This document shows positions 7,900 through 16,703 of a DNA stretch of 64,000 bases, one piece after another. The position numbers and the translations under genes were made by a program. The first letter of the stretch is position 1, and every line of letters begins with the position of its first letter. This DNA is from Pseudoalteromonas lipolytica (GTDB taxonomy: Bacteria; Pseudomonadota; Gammaproteobacteria; Enterobacterales; Alteromonadaceae): positions 105,645 to 169,644 of the forward strand of contig NZ_FPAZ01000011.1 of NCBI RefSeq assembly GCF_900116435.1, read 5' to 3'. The notes under the pieces were generated by a model. It was not told the DNA's origin. It worked only from the letters and a program-made list of their open reading frames with translations, and searched no databases.

Positions 7900-8121
7900 A
7901 TGACTTATCAACCCATTGCATGTGGTGATTACGACCAATTCGAATTGTGGTGTATGCACTCAACAGAATTACAGATTACATTGCACTCAGGCGAGCAAGT
8001 AAATGGCAAAGCGATTAACTTACAGATTATAAGTCCTGAAGGTGAACACTTAATTTTGAGCACAAAAAAAGGCGAACACGCCGTTCGCCTTGATTTAATC
8101 AAATCTGTTGAGCCACGCTAA
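7900..8121 (+). CDS. rof: Rof (YaeO)-family Rho-binding antiterminator
   Basis: 73 residues with the family start MTYQPIACGDYDQFELWCMH and the conserved C-terminal VRLDLIKSVEP. Rof binds the primary RNA-binding site of Rho and lowers Rho-dependent termination. Length is slightly under that of E. coli YaeO. No good Shine-Dalgarno sequence precedes the ATG; the upstream 15 bases are T- and A-rich. The 3' part of the gene contains a hairpin that on the opposite strand is a strong intrinsic terminator for the convergent zntB. Confidence 0.85.
   Translation: MTYQPIACGDYDQFELWCMHSTELQITLHSGEQVNGKAINLQIISPEGEHLILSTKKGEHAVRLDLIKSVEPR
8064..8091 (-). terminator. Intrinsic terminator of zntB embedded in the rof coding sequence
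   Basis: Read on the minus strand, AAGGCGAAC-ggcgt-GTTCGCCTT is followed by a run of seven T. The stem is 9 bp and perfect. It begins 38 bases past the zntB stop and lies wholly inside the rof reading frame, where it encodes KKGEHAVRL. Confidence 0.8.
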
Positions 8122-8128
8122 GGTAGGC

Positions 8129-9100
8129 TTATAACCACTTTTTATTCTTAAAGTAGATACCAATACCAACGGTAAGGACCACTAAGAAGATTAAAAATAG
8201 GCTAAATGCATACGGACTTTCCGTGCCCGGAATGCCGCCCACATTGACACCAAGTAAGCCCGTTAAGAAGCCCAATGGTAAAAACAATGCTGCAACGACC
8301 GACATCACATACATACGCTGATTAAGTTGTTCAGACACTTGGTTAGCAATAGTCTGTTGAATAATTTGTGCACGTTCAATTGAGCTGTCTAGCTCTTCTA
8401 AAAAGCGAATCAACATATTGGTTGTTTCGTTTAAACGGGCTTTGTCGTCTTCATCTAACCACTTGTATTTGTTGTTTAACAACGTAATAAGGGCCTCTTT
8501 TTGTGGCCTTAAATAGCGTTTTAGGGCGATGGTCTGACGGCGCATTTGTGCTAAAGCTTGGTTATCAAAACCTTTGCTTGGCTCATCAATTTCGTCTTCA
8601 AATATATCCAACGTGTCATCAAGGCTATCAATGACCCCTTGCATACGCGATGTAAGATTTTGTGCTAATTGACACACGAGCTCTGAAATTGAACATGGAC
8701 CGTTACTGTCATCAAATGTTGCAACAACATCTTGCACTGAGAGTAAACGGCGTTTGCGGGTTGTGATAATAACGTTTTCGTTTATAAATAAGCGCAAAGA
8801 CACCATGTCTTCAGGGCTTTGTGCGGGATTTAAATTAACGCCACGTAAAAAGAGCATCGAACCGTTGGTTACTTTTGTTAGGCGTGGACGCGTCTCATCC
8901 GCAATCAGGGATGCTAATTCATAGTCAGTCAGTAAATTACTGTCAGCAAGCCACTTTACAGCGTCAGCTTGGCTGTAATCCATATGAACCCAAAGTTTTC
9001 CATGTTCGGGTTGCCAATTCTCCAGCTCGGTACTATTGTCAATAGCACGTGCACCGCCTTGCTCGTCTAAAATTAAGACATGAAGTAACCCATTGATCAT
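8129..9100 (-). CDS. zntB: Zinc transporter ZntB (CorA family)
   Basis: 323 residues. There is a large cytoplasmic domain, a long helix (about residues 150-260), then two C-terminal membrane helices. The loop between them carries the CorA-type GVNVGGIPG, and the protein ends in the KKWL tail typical of ZntB. It is expected to be a pentameric channel or proton-driven Zn2+ transporter in the inner membrane. The start ATG follows GAGAG. It is transcribed divergently from the rim-like cassette, and the intergenic region holds palindromic AT-rich DNA. Its terminator lies in the convergent rof gene. Confidence 0.9.
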   Translation of the reverse strand: MINGLLHVLILDEQGGARAIDNSTELENWQPEHGKLWVHMDYSQADAVKWLADSNLLTDYELASLIADETRPRLTKVTNGSMLFLRGVNLNPAQSPEDMVSLRLFINENVIITTRKRRLLSVQDVVATFDDSNGPCSISELVCQLAQNLTSRMQGVIDSLDDTLDIFEDEIDEPSKGFDNQALAQMRRQTIALKRYLRPQKEALITLLNNKYKWLDEDDKARLNETTNMLIRFLEELDSSIERAQIIQQTIANQVSEQLNQRMYVMSVVAALFLPLGFLTGLLGVNVGGIPGTESPYAFSLFLIFLVVLTVGIGIYFKNKKWL

Positions 9101-9151
9101 ATTGAACTCTCATTTTACAAATAGTGCGATATAGTTGAGTATATACATTAT

Positions 9152-9167
9152 TATAGTCAAGACTATA
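9152..9167. promoter_or_regulatory. Palindromic possible operator between zntB and the rimK cassette
   Basis: TATAGTC-AA-GACTATA is a perfect 7-2-7 palindrome placed centrally in a 160-bp divergent promoter region. A second near-palindrome, ATCGATTTATCGAT, lies about 20 bp further on. No regulator is assigned. Confidence 0.35.
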
Positions 9168-9260
9168 TTAATGAAATCGATTTATCGATGAGATGAATAT
9201 ATTTTGTTGGTGTTTCTAGCTCTGTAGCGTATAAGACACTTTTTTATAGAGGGCACATTA

Positions 9261-9683
9261 ATGAGTGCAAAAATTATCGTTGGCTGGCGCGAATGGCTAA
9301 GCCTTCCTGATTTAGGAATTGATAAAATCAAAGCAAAAGTGGACACGGGGGCGCGTACATCGTGTATTCATGCTTTTGATATTGAAGAGTTTTCAGAAAA
9401 TGGCGAAAACTGGGTGAAATTCACAACCCAGCCTCTGCAGGATGATGTGGATACTGTGGTCCACTGTCGTGCAAAAGTGATGGAGCGTAAGTATGTGACC
9501 AGTTCAAGTGGTCAAAGAGAGCTTCGTTACTTTATAGAAACAACGTTAGTCGCAGGAAGCCAAAGCTGGCCCGTTAGAGTGACTTTAAGTAACCGTTCAA
9601 CAATGAAGTTTAGAATGTTGTTAGGGCGTACAGCAATGGAAAATCGCATAGTCGTCGATCCGGCTTTATCTCATTTATTATAA
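9261..9683 (+). CDS. Retropepsin-like putative zinc/aspartic protease of the RimK cassette (PF05618 type)
   Basis: 140 residues with the signature KVDTGARTSCIHA near residue 28, where the DTGA motif is the catalytic Asp motif of retropepsin-like folds. The family is usually annotated as ATP-dependent zinc protease. It is found beside rimK in many proteobacteria (as RimB in Pseudomonas) and has been linked to the control of RimK activity; that link is from the literature, not from this sequence. GAGGG precedes the ATG. It starts a three-gene run with rimK and an aspartoacylase-like gene. Confidence 0.8.
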   Translation: MSAKIIVGWREWLSLPDLGIDKIKAKVDTGARTSCIHAFDIEEFSENGENWVKFTTQPLQDDVDTVVHCRAKVMERKYVTSSSGQRELRYFIETTLVAGSQSWPVRVTLSNRSTMKFRMLLGRTAMENRIVVDPALSHLL

Positions 9684-9735
9684 AAGGCGCTCATAGCACG
9701 CTCAGTGTGTGAGTTTGTCAGTAAAGGTTTTAACT

Positions 9736-10641
9736 ATGAAACTTGGTATTTTATCTCGCAACCAAAACTTATATTCAACACGTCGCTTAATTGAAGCAGC
9801 TGAGCAACGTGGTCATGAAGTAAAAGTGATTGATGCATTGCGTTGTTATATGAACATTAATTCTGATCAACCAGAAATTCATTACCGCGGCGAAAATTTA
9901 AAAGATTTTGATGCTATTGTTCCGCGTATTGGCTCGTCAGTGACCTTCTATGGGTGTGCAGTATTACGTCAATTTGAAATGATGGGCGTGTTCCCTGTAA
10001 ATGAATCAGTGGCTATTTCACGCTCTCGCGATAAATTACGTTCATTACAGCTATTATCGCGTAAAGGTGTAGGTATGCCTGTCACAGGGTTTGCAAGCAA
10101 GCCTGATGATGTTAAAGACTTACTAAGCATGGTTGGTGGTACACCGGTGGTTATTAAGTTACTAGAGGGTACACAAGGCATTGGTGTTGTGTTAGCCGAA
10201 ACGCGCAAAGCGGCAGAAAGTGTAATCGAAGCTTTCATGGGCTTAAAAGCGAACATCATGGTGCAAGAGTACATCAAGGAAGCGGGCGGTGCAGATATTC
10301 GCTGTTTCGTTTTGGGCGATAAAGTAATCGCAGCGATGAAGCGCCAAGCACAAGAAGGTGAGTTCCGCTCTAACTTACACCGTGGCGGCAGTGCGACATT
10401 GGTTCGCATTACCCCTGAAGAAAGAAAAACAGCCGTTGCTGCAGCAAAAGCAATGGGCTTAAACGTAGCGGGCGTTGATTTACTTCGCTCAGCACGAGGA
10501 CCATTAGTGATGGAAGTTAACTCATCGCCGGGTCTTGAAGGTATCGAAGTCGCTACGGGTAAAGATATTGCAGGCATGATTGTTGATTTTATTGAAAAAA
10601 ATGCAGCAACGAAAAGAACTGCAACACGTGGTAAAGGCTAA
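9736..10641 (+). CDS. rimK: RimK: ATP-grasp glutamate ligase acting on ribosomal protein S6
   Basis: 301 residues, the standard RimK length. It starts [20 protein letters not shown], has an N-terminal recognition domain, then an ATP-grasp domain with [14 protein letters not shown] (ATP lid), [18 protein letters not shown] and the metal-binding [14 protein letters not shown]. RimK adds glutamate residues to the S6 C-terminus. ATG 9736 is preferred to in-frame codons upstream because it gives the family N-terminus and has AAAGG at good spacing. It sits between a PF05618 protease gene and an aspartoacylase-like gene, a recurrent arrangement. Confidence 0.93.
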   Translation: MKLGILSRNQNLYSTRRLIEAAEQRGHEVKVIDALRCYMNINSDQPEIHYRGENLKDFDAIVPRIGSSVTFYGCAVLRQFEMMGVFPVNESVAISRSRDKLRSLQLLSRKGVGMPVTGFASKPDDVKDLLSMVGGTPVVIKLLEGTQGIGVVLAETRKAAESVIEAFMGLKANIMVQEYIKEAGGADIRCFVLGDKVIAAMKRQAQEGEFRSNLHRGGSATLVRITPEERKTAVAAAKAMGLNVAGVDLLRSARGPLVMEVNSSPGLEGIEVATGKDIAGMIVDFIEKNAATKRTATRGKG

Positions 10642-10674
10642 GATTTACAAGCGCTCTAGTAAAAGGAAAAGTGC

Positions 10675-11733
10675 GTGGCAAAGGTTAAGAAAAATACTCC
10701 GTTTTCAATTTTAGGTGATACGGTTGGTGTGGGTGAACGTAAAACGTTTTCTATTGAAGCAGCAAAGCTTTATACCCACTCACCGCTTAATATTCCAATT
10801 GAAGTCGTTAATGGGGTCCAGCAAGGGCCTGTGTTAATGGTATGCGCGGCAATTCATGGTGATGAGCTCAATGGTGTTGAGGTTGTAAGGCAATTGCTCG
10901 CAAAAATTGAGCCTGAACAATTACGCGGCACAATTATAGCGGTGCCAATAGTGAATGTATTTGGCTTTATCCATAAGTCGCGTTATTTACCTGACCGTCG
11001 TGATATGAATCGCAGTTTTCCGGGTTCAACACGGGGGTCATTAGCTGGGCGAATGGCGAATGCCTTTTTCTCGCAGGTGGCAATGCATTGTACGCACATT
11101 ATTGATTTGCATACTGGTGCGATTCATCGTACTAACTTACCGCAAATTAGGGCTAACTTAAGTGATCCTGATACCGCGGCTATGGCAAAAGCATTTGGTA
11201 CACCAGCGGTGATAGACGCCTCATTACGCAATGGCTCTTTACGCAGTGAAGCGGCTAATTTAGGTATCCCAGTGATAACCTACGAAGCGGGTGAAGCGCT
11301 GCGATTCGACCCCATTGCGATTGCAGCCGGTGTGCAAGGCGTTGATTATGTTATGCGTCATTTAAAAATGGTGCGCGGTAAGCGGGCGAAAAAACTCCCA
11401 GAGCCGGTGATTGCAAGTTCAACAAGTTGGGTGCGTGCAGAGGTTGATGGTATTGTCCGTGCGCAAGTATCCCTTGGTGAGCGCGTCATGAAAGGGCAAG
11501 TGCTCGCTTATATCAGCAGTCCACTTGGTGATGCTGAGCTTGAGCTATTAGCGCCACGAAGTGGCATTGTAATTGGCCAGCAAACCATGCCGCTTGTAAA
11601 TGAGGGCGATGCGGTATTCCATCTTGCTTACTTTGCGCATGCAAATAGCCTGGTAGAGCAACAGCTAGAAACCTTTATTGACGAAATAAGCGATATTGAA
11701 GACGAGCTTAAAACGGCTGAACTCAATAATTAG
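10675..11733 (+). CDS. Succinylglutamate desuccinylase/aspartoacylase-family zinc hydrolase
   Basis: 352 residues starting at GTG 10675, with AAAAGGAAAA ahead of it. The zinc-carboxypeptidase-like motif AAIHGDELNGVEVV is near residue 65 and a third zinc ligand is in HIIDLHTGA. The C-terminal region has a biotinyl/lipoyl-like barrel (VDGIVRAQVSLGERVMKGQV). The family hydrolyses N-acyl amino acids. Conserved position after rimK suggests a role in removing or trimming glutamyl or acyl groups in the same process, but no substrate is proven. A strong terminator follows 30 bp after the stop. Confidence 0.8.
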   Translation: MAKVKKNTPFSILGDTVGVGERKTFSIEAAKLYTHSPLNIPIEVVNGVQQGPVLMVCAAIHGDELNGVEVVRQLLAKIEPEQLRGTIIAVPIVNVFGFIHKSRYLPDRRDMNRSFPGSTRGSLAGRMANAFFSQVAMHCTHIIDLHTGAIHRTNLPQIRANLSDPDTAAMAKAFGTPAVIDASLRNGSLRSEAANLGIPVITYEAGEALRFDPIAIAAGVQGVDYVMRHLKMVRGKRAKKLPEPVIASSTSWVRAEVDGIVRAQVSLGERVMKGQVLAYISSPLGDAELELLAPRSGIVIGQQTMPLVNEGDAVFHLAYFAHANSLVEQQLETFIDEISDIEDELKTAELNN

Positions 11734-11760
11734 TTGCTGACATCGTCAATACATAAAATA

Positions 11761-11786
11761 AAAGCCGCATTTGCGGCTTTATTTTT
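11761..11786. terminator. Bidirectional terminator between the rimK cassette and the mscS-like gene
   Basis: AAAGCCGCAT-TTGCGGCTTT is followed by ATTTTTT on the plus strand and preceded by an A-rich stretch for the minus strand. The stem end overlaps the stop codon of the convergent channel gene. Confidence 0.88.
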
Positions 11787-12339
11787 TGGGTCCCAGAATA
11801 CGCTTTGTTGATTGCGTTTTACTCGGAGTAGGGGCTTTATTTAGCACCATTACTGGGCGAGTAACAAAAATATTATTGGGATAAATAACCTTGTGGCCAT
11901 CGACATGCTCAAGCACCACGTTCATCAAACCCATTTCAATGATACGTCCCTCTAAAAAGTTTGCGCCATCGATGACACGTATCCAATAGCCCACACGACA
12001 GTCGTTTTGAATGAACATTAATAAAAAGGCGGTTAAATTACTCAATAACGACCATGCTGCGAATAGGGCGACACCTAACATAGCAAATAGTGATGAACCT
12101 AAAACTAATAAACCGCGCAGCTCAATGCCCCAAAATACTAACACTAGGCACAGCATTACAATGGCGAGAATAATGTTTAGTAGCAGTTCTGCACGATAAA
12201 CACGATGAGGATCTGCTTTACCTTTGATGGCTTTTAACAGCAGTTTCTTTGTGGTTTTTCTTAGTAATGGGTAAAGTAAAATCGCGATAATCGTCACGAT
12301 TAAATGGTATTGCTCGTTAAAGAGTGTTTCGAAGTCCAA
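11779..12339 (-). CDS. Small MscS-family mechanosensitive channel
   Basis: 186 residues. There are three hydrophobic helices at about 12-26, 50-70 and 78-110; the last is the Gly/Ala-rich pore-lining TM3 (LFAMLGVALFAAWSLLSNL). A short MscS beta domain follows, with EGRIIEMGLMNVVLEHVDGH and VIYPNNIF. It is a short member without the large cytoplasmic cage end, which may mean a reduced vestibule. The start appears to be TTG 12339, since no ATG gives the expected N-terminus and AGGATC is nearby. It is a single gene with a terminator overlapping its stop. Confidence 0.85.
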   Translation of the reverse strand: MDFETLFNEQYHLIVTIIAILLYPLLRKTTKKLLLKAIKGKADPHRVYRAELLLNIILAIVMLCLVLVFWGIELRGLLVLGSSLFAMLGVALFAAWSLLSNLTAFLLMFIQNDCRVGYWIRVIDGANFLEGRIIEMGLMNVVLEHVDGHKVIYPNNIFVTRPVMVLNKAPTPSKTQSTKRILGPKK

Positions 12340-12403
12340 GGGGGATCCTACATTAATGTTAAGCGTCGAGATTTTAGCTCTTTACTAACCGAATAACACT
12401 ATC

Positions 12404-14119
12404 TTAGAAAGTATTTTTAACGGTGACAAGCCATTGCACAGAATCAATGTCGCTGTCCTTTTTGTTGATAGGCGCAGCAATATCAAGGTGAATGACCGTT
12501 CCGGCATTTGCTCGACTTGGTGCTAACCGTAAGCCAACACCGATATTTTGCAGTACATTACCATTCGTGCCGTTATCTTTGTCGTTATACCAAGCGCGGC
12601 CGATGTCGTAAAAAGCCGCGCCACCGACTTTAAATAGTTGCAGTAAGTCATATTCCCAATAATAGCGTTTTTCGAGACTTACTAAAAAGCTACGATCGCC
12701 AATTTGATAATCAAGCGGGTAGCCACGTAAACCATTTTCGCCGCCAAGGGTGAGTTGTTTATCGGCTGTCAGGTTTTTGGCATATTGCAGGCGCACTTTG
12801 GCATACCAGCTTTGTTGTAAACTGGTATTCAAATAGTATTGTACTTGGCTACTGGTTATGAGATTTTCGACATCGTCTTGTTCTTCGTTCCAATAACCAT
12901 CTATATCAGCTTTAAAGCGCCATAGCTGATTATCTCCGCTGTAATGGGCTTTTGACAGAGACAAAGAATAAATAGTCCGGCTGGCGTCATCGCTAAAATC
13001 TTTACTTGAATAACCCAGTAATGCTTGAATATTCCAGCCAAGATTTAGGTCTTCAGTACGATAAATACTGTCGAAATTTCTTACTTTTACATAATGGTCT
13101 TCGAACCATTGCGCACTGATGAACGGGTAACTTAGGCTGCGATCATCTGCGATAGGTAACTGGGTGGCAGCAATGGCTTTAAAGGTGTCTTCACGGTTTT
13201 CTATTCCTAAACTGATTCGTTGTGTCCAGCTTCGGGCAAGTTGACTTGAATGTCCAAAGTAAGCGCGATTGAGGGTGGTTTTTTGCTCGAACTCACTGAC
13301 AACTTCGCCGCGATAATAGAGTGGCTCACGGCGCTGGTCTGAGTAACTGGTTGCACCGTAACTGTAAGGAGTATCAATTGAGTAGAATGGGTAACTAACA
13401 TCGATGTAATGGCGTTTACCATCATCGTTATCTGAATATTCGAGTCGACCACGGTAGCGACTCGAAAAGATATTAGGGTCATCGTATACAAATAAATACC
13501 CGGTGCGGTCTGCATCGTGCGTACGCGAGAATGACACCCGTTTACCCCAGCCTAAAAAGTTTGATTCACGAAAGCCTATACTTGATTCGTTTTCACCGCC
13601 GCTGCGACTAAAGCTAATTTCGGGCAGCAAAGTCCACAAGTCACGCGTAACGACTTTAACATTCACGTTGCCGTCGCAATCAAGTTCAGCATGAATGCGT
13701 GCATCGTATAAATAACCTTGTTTACGCAAGAGTCGTTCTGATTCTAGTAACTTACGAGGTTGATAAATATCCCCCTCTGAAAACAGCAGTACACTGTGAA
13801 TCACTTCGGGTTCGGTTGTCATATGAGCACGATTCGCAAAGCGAAATAACGCGTTGTTTTCTTCTTCAAGTGCGGTATTGAAGACATTGAGCTGTTCAAG
13901 CTTAATGGAAGTGATTTTGCGGTTATCGGCGGCTTCGGGGAGGGGATTGTCAGTATCGAGCTGGCGACGTAAGTTGTTGTCTTGCGTTTTAAGAGTGCGT
14001 TGGTTGTGACAGTAGTTATTATTGTCAGCGAGTACCTGCTCTGCATAGGCATGCGATGTTACGCTAAGTAACACCATTGGTAAAATCTGAGCAACAAAGT
14101 GCGACTGCTTAAATCCCAT
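12404..14119 (-). CDS. BamA/TamA-superfamily outer-membrane beta-barrel protein
   Basis: 571 residues with a signal peptide (cleavage after SHAYA near residue 26). A periplasmic part contains a single POTRA-like segment (FSEGDIYQPRKLLESERLLR through VKVVTRDLWTLLPEI). A C-terminal beta-barrel carries the LRGYP lid-lock motif and ends with the terminal-F signature VKNTF. It is much smaller than BamA and has about one POTRA, so it is not the essential assembly factor. It may be an accessory or two-partner-secretion-like barrel, or a surface-antigen D15 orphan. The gene is monocistronic; the start has TAAGGGTG upstream. Substrate is unknown. Confidence 0.8.
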   Translation of the reverse strand: MGFKQSHFVAQILPMVLLSVTSHAYAEQVLADNNNYCHNQRTLKTQDNNLRRQLDTDNPLPEAADNRKITSIKLEQLNVFNTALEEENNALFRFANRAHMTTEPEVIHSVLLFSEGDIYQPRKLLESERLLRKQGYLYDARIHAELDCDGNVNVKVVTRDLWTLLPEISFSRSGGENESSIGFRESNFLGWGKRVSFSRTHDADRTGYLFVYDDPNIFSSRYRGRLEYSDNDDGKRHYIDVSYPFYSIDTPYSYGATSYSDQRREPLYYRGEVVSEFEQKTTLNRAYFGHSSQLARSWTQRISLGIENREDTFKAIAATQLPIADDRSLSYPFISAQWFEDHYVKVRNFDSIYRTEDLNLGWNIQALLGYSSKDFSDDASRTIYSLSLSKAHYSGDNQLWRFKADIDGYWNEEQDDVENLITSSQVQYYLNTSLQQSWYAKVRLQYAKNLTADKQLTLGGENGLRGYPLDYQIGDRSFLVSLEKRYYWEYDLLQLFKVGGAAFYDIGRAWYNDKDNGTNGNVLQNIGVGLRLAPSRANAGTVIHLDIAAPINKKDSDIDSVQWLVTVKNTF

Positions 14120-14186
14120 TTACACCCTTAGTTGTTTATTTGCTATGCAACTACTACATACTAAGCGTGAGAAAAAGTCTAGCTTA

Positions 14187-14483
14187 TTATTGTAACTGCA
14201 TGACTAAATACTGATGAAGTTTTGGCAAAACACTCGCCGCTTCAACGCCTTCAGCGTTTATCCAAACACTTTCGCTATAATGTTCAAAGTTTAGATTAAA
14301 ACTATGATCTGTAAAGTGAAACCTTAACTGATGACGATCGGCACCGGCATCAAAGTCTGCAATTTTAATTGCGGGGGCGTGCAAAAAGAGGGTAGCCCAC
14401 AGTTCAAAATCTTCATCGTTAGGCAGGTCGCGTGAGTTAATGACAATTATTTCATACTCGGCGTCATAAATAAGGTTAGTCAT
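14187..14483 (-). CDS. DUF3630-family protein next to recQ
   Basis: 98 residues, acidic, with no signal peptide or membrane helix. The sequence (IIVINSRDLPNDEDFELWAT, later LRFHFTDHSFNLNFEHYSES) resembles the DUF3630 family that I recall being encoded beside recQ in Shewanella and Vibrio. It starts 7 bp after the recQ stop, with AGGA near the ATG, so it is co-transcribed. A role in recombination is only suggested by position. Confidence 0.6.
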   Translation of the reverse strand: MTNLIYDAEYEIIVINSRDLPNDEDFELWATLFLHAPAIKIADFDAGADRHQLRFHFTDHSFNLNFEHYSESVWINAEGVEAASVLPKLHQYLVMQLQ

Positions 14484-14490
14484 TGTAATC

Positions 14491-16314
14491 CTAGTGGGCG
14501 GCGAGGTAGTCGCGAATGGTGTTTAAAAAAGGAGAACCGTACTTGTTTAGCTTCGTAAACCCCACGCCTGATACTTTTAAAAATTCGCTATCATTGGTCG
14601 GCATGAGCTGTGCCATTTCAGCCAACGTTTTATCATTGAAAACGACATACGGAGGAACGTCATCCGCATCAGCCAACTCCTTACGCAGAGCTCGTAATCT
14701 AGCAAACAGCTTTTTGTCGTAATTAAATTGCGCGAGTTTATCTTGATAAACGTGTTTGGCTTGTAAGCGTGGCTCGGCTAATTGCAGGGCGTATTCACTT
14801 TTAAGTACTGCACGAGCTGCTTCGGTTAAGCGCAGTGAAGAGCCCTGAGTTATATCTTGGCTTAATAAGCCTTGGTGAATAAGCTGCCTTAAAATGCTTA
14901 GCCAAAACTCCACACTGTGATCTTTGCCTATACCGTAAGTGCTCAGCTGGTGGTGATTATTATCGCGGATACGGCTGGTATTTGCCCCGCGCAGCAATTC
15001 AACAATATAACCAATACCAAAACGCTGCTCTGCACGATATACGCACGAGAGTGCTTGTTGCGCGACCAACGTGCCGTCAAAGCTTGTCGGTGGATTTAAG
15101 CAAATATCGCAGTTGCCACAGGTTTCACGTTTGTACTCGCTAAAATAGTTGAGCAGGATTTGTCTGCGACATGTTTGGGCTTCAGCAAAGCTGGCCATCG
15201 CATTAAAGCGTTGCTCTTCTACTCGGCGGCGTTGCTCATCTTCGATATCTTCAAAAAAGCGACGAACGCGTCCTATGTCGGCCGGATCAAAATACATTAT
15301 CGCTTCAGCGGCTAAGCCATCACGACCAGCACGGCCTGTTTCTTGGTAGTAAGCTTCAACACTTTTAGGAATATCGTAATGCACAACAAAGCGTACATTA
15401 GGTTTATTAATTCCCATACCAAAGGCAACCGTTGCTACTACAATTTGAATATCGTCACGGGCAAAACCTGACTGCACAAATTGTCGTTGTTCGTTACTCA
15501 TCCCCGCATGATAAGCCGCGGCATTAAAGCCTGCATCAGCGAGTTTTTCGGCAACATCATCAACACGTTTACGGCTGGTGCAGTAAATTATTCCACTTTG
15601 GTTTTGCTGCTCTTTTAAATAACGCAGCAGCTGCACCATGGGTTTGAATTTTTCTTCGATGGTGTAACGAATATTGGGCCTATCAAAGCTGCCTGTGTGT
15701 ACGTAAGGCTGATTAAGCTGTAGCTGCTCAATAATATCGTAACGTGTCGCTTTATCGGCTGTGGCAGTTAATGCCATCATCGGAACATGCATAAAGCGCT
15801 GTTTTAGCTCATTAAGCCGACAATAGTGAGGCCTAAAATCATGGCCCCAATGCGAGACACAGTGCGCTTCATCAATAGCAAACAGAGCGAGTTTTAGGTG
15901 ACTAAGGCGCTCTAAAAATTCGTGTTGTAAGACTTTTTCAGGTGCAACGTACAACAGTTTTATTTGCCCGTAATGCAGTTGCTGGTACACCGCTTGCTGC
16001 TCTTCGAATGGCAGACTGTTGTTAATATAAGCGGCCTGAACGCCCAGTGCTTTGAGTTGTGCAACTTGGTCTTGCATTAATGAAATAAGCGGCGAAATGA
16101 CGACAGTGACACCATCAAGGATCAAGGCGGGTACTTGATAGCAAAGTGATTTTCCCCCACCTGTTGGTAACAAGACGAGCGAGTCTTGTCCGTCAAGCGC
16201 TGCGGCTATAATCGCTTCTTGACCATCACGAAAATCCTTGTAACCAAACACTTGTTTGAGTACGGCTTGTGGTGATCGAACGGGGGTGTTAGTCATTGCG
16301 GTATTGGTATTCAT
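14491..16314 (-). CDS. recQ: ATP-dependent DNA helicase RecQ
   Basis: A 607-residue superfamily-2 3'-5' helicase of the RecF pathway. Motif I LLPTGGGKSLCYQ is near residue 52, DEAH appears as FAIDEAHCVSHWGHDFRP near 148, motif III is MALTATAD and motif VI is YYQETGRAGRDG. The RecQ-CT zinc domain has CRRQILLNYFSE and CGNCDICLNPP, followed by the winged helix. The C-terminal HRDC domain begins at about 530. All catalytic motifs are intact and length matches E. coli RecQ. Start could be ATG 16314 or the ATG six codons later. The 389-bp region upstream holds a MITE-like element. Confidence 0.97.
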   Translation of the reverse strand: MNTNTAMTNTPVRSPQAVLKQVFGYKDFRDGQEAIIAAALDGQDSLVLLPTGGGKSLCYQVPALILDGVTVVISPLISLMQDQVAQLKALGVQAAYINNSLPFEEQQAVYQQLHYGQIKLLYVAPEKVLQHEFLERLSHLKLALFAIDEAHCVSHWGHDFRPHYCRLNELKQRFMHVPMMALTATADKATRYDIIEQLQLNQPYVHTGSFDRPNIRYTIEEKFKPMVQLLRYLKEQQNQSGIIYCTSRKRVDDVAEKLADAGFNAAAYHAGMSNEQRQFVQSGFARDDIQIVVATVAFGMGINKPNVRFVVHYDIPKSVEAYYQETGRAGRDGLAAEAIMYFDPADIGRVRRFFEDIEDEQRRRVEEQRFNAMASFAEAQTCRRQILLNYFSEYKRETCGNCDICLNPPTSFDGTLVAQQALSCVYRAEQRFGIGYIVELLRGANTSRIRDNNHHQLSTYGIGKDHSVEFWLSILRQLIHQGLLSQDITQGSSLRLTEAARAVLKSEYALQLAEPRLQAKHVYQDKLAQFNYDKKLFARLRALRKELADADDVPPYVVFNDKTLAEMAQLMPTNDSEFLKVSGVGFTKLNKYGSPFLNTIRDYLAAH

Positions 16315-16357
16315 CGCCGAGCATTTTAGTGTTTTTTTTGGATGATGTCTGTAGCAA

Positions 16358-16622
16358 TATACCTAAACGACCTCAATATGCAGAATTCAGCGTTTCACAG
16401 GTGCTTAATATCAAGGCGTTACTTTGCAACAATGGCAGTCCCTTTTAAGAAGTAACAACGATGAGAGTAAGTGCCTGTAGAGCGCCCAAAGGGTTGGTTT
16501 AAAAGCGATTTATACTGCGTTATTGATTTTAACAATAGAACCACTATTACTTGCAATCAATGTCTTGCCTAAATCGCTTTTAATTCCAACTGAAACTCGC
16601 ATCTTGAGGTGGTTTGGGTATA
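16358..16622. mobile_element. MITE-like non-autonomous element with terminal inverted repeats
   Basis: The ends at 16358-16390 and 16590-16622 are inverted repeats matching at 26 of 33 positions. Both start TATACC and share ACCTCAA and ATGC blocks. Nested inside, 16501-16512 (AAAAGCGATTTA) is perfectly complementary to 16570-16581. There is no open frame of useful length in the 265 bp. No clear target-site duplication is seen next to the ends. The element fills most of the 389-bp gap between recQ and rarD. The rest of that gap is ordinary AT-rich promoter-like DNA. Confidence 0.65.
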
Positions 16623-16703
16623 CATGGGTTTATTTGCCGCGTTTTAGTTGCGCCAGTAAATAGGCGGCGTAAAATAGTGTTTTTAATCTATAAAGCCTGA
16701 CTT

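Noticed and set aside
7677..7928. Open frame of 83 codons over the tRNA region
   Set aside because: It runs through a complete tRNA-Arg gene and has no ribosome site or protein-like composition.
9969..10577. 202-codon antisense frame in rimK
   Set aside because: Complementary-strand shadow of a highly conserved gene, no ribosome site, Pro/Ser-rich composition typical of shadows.
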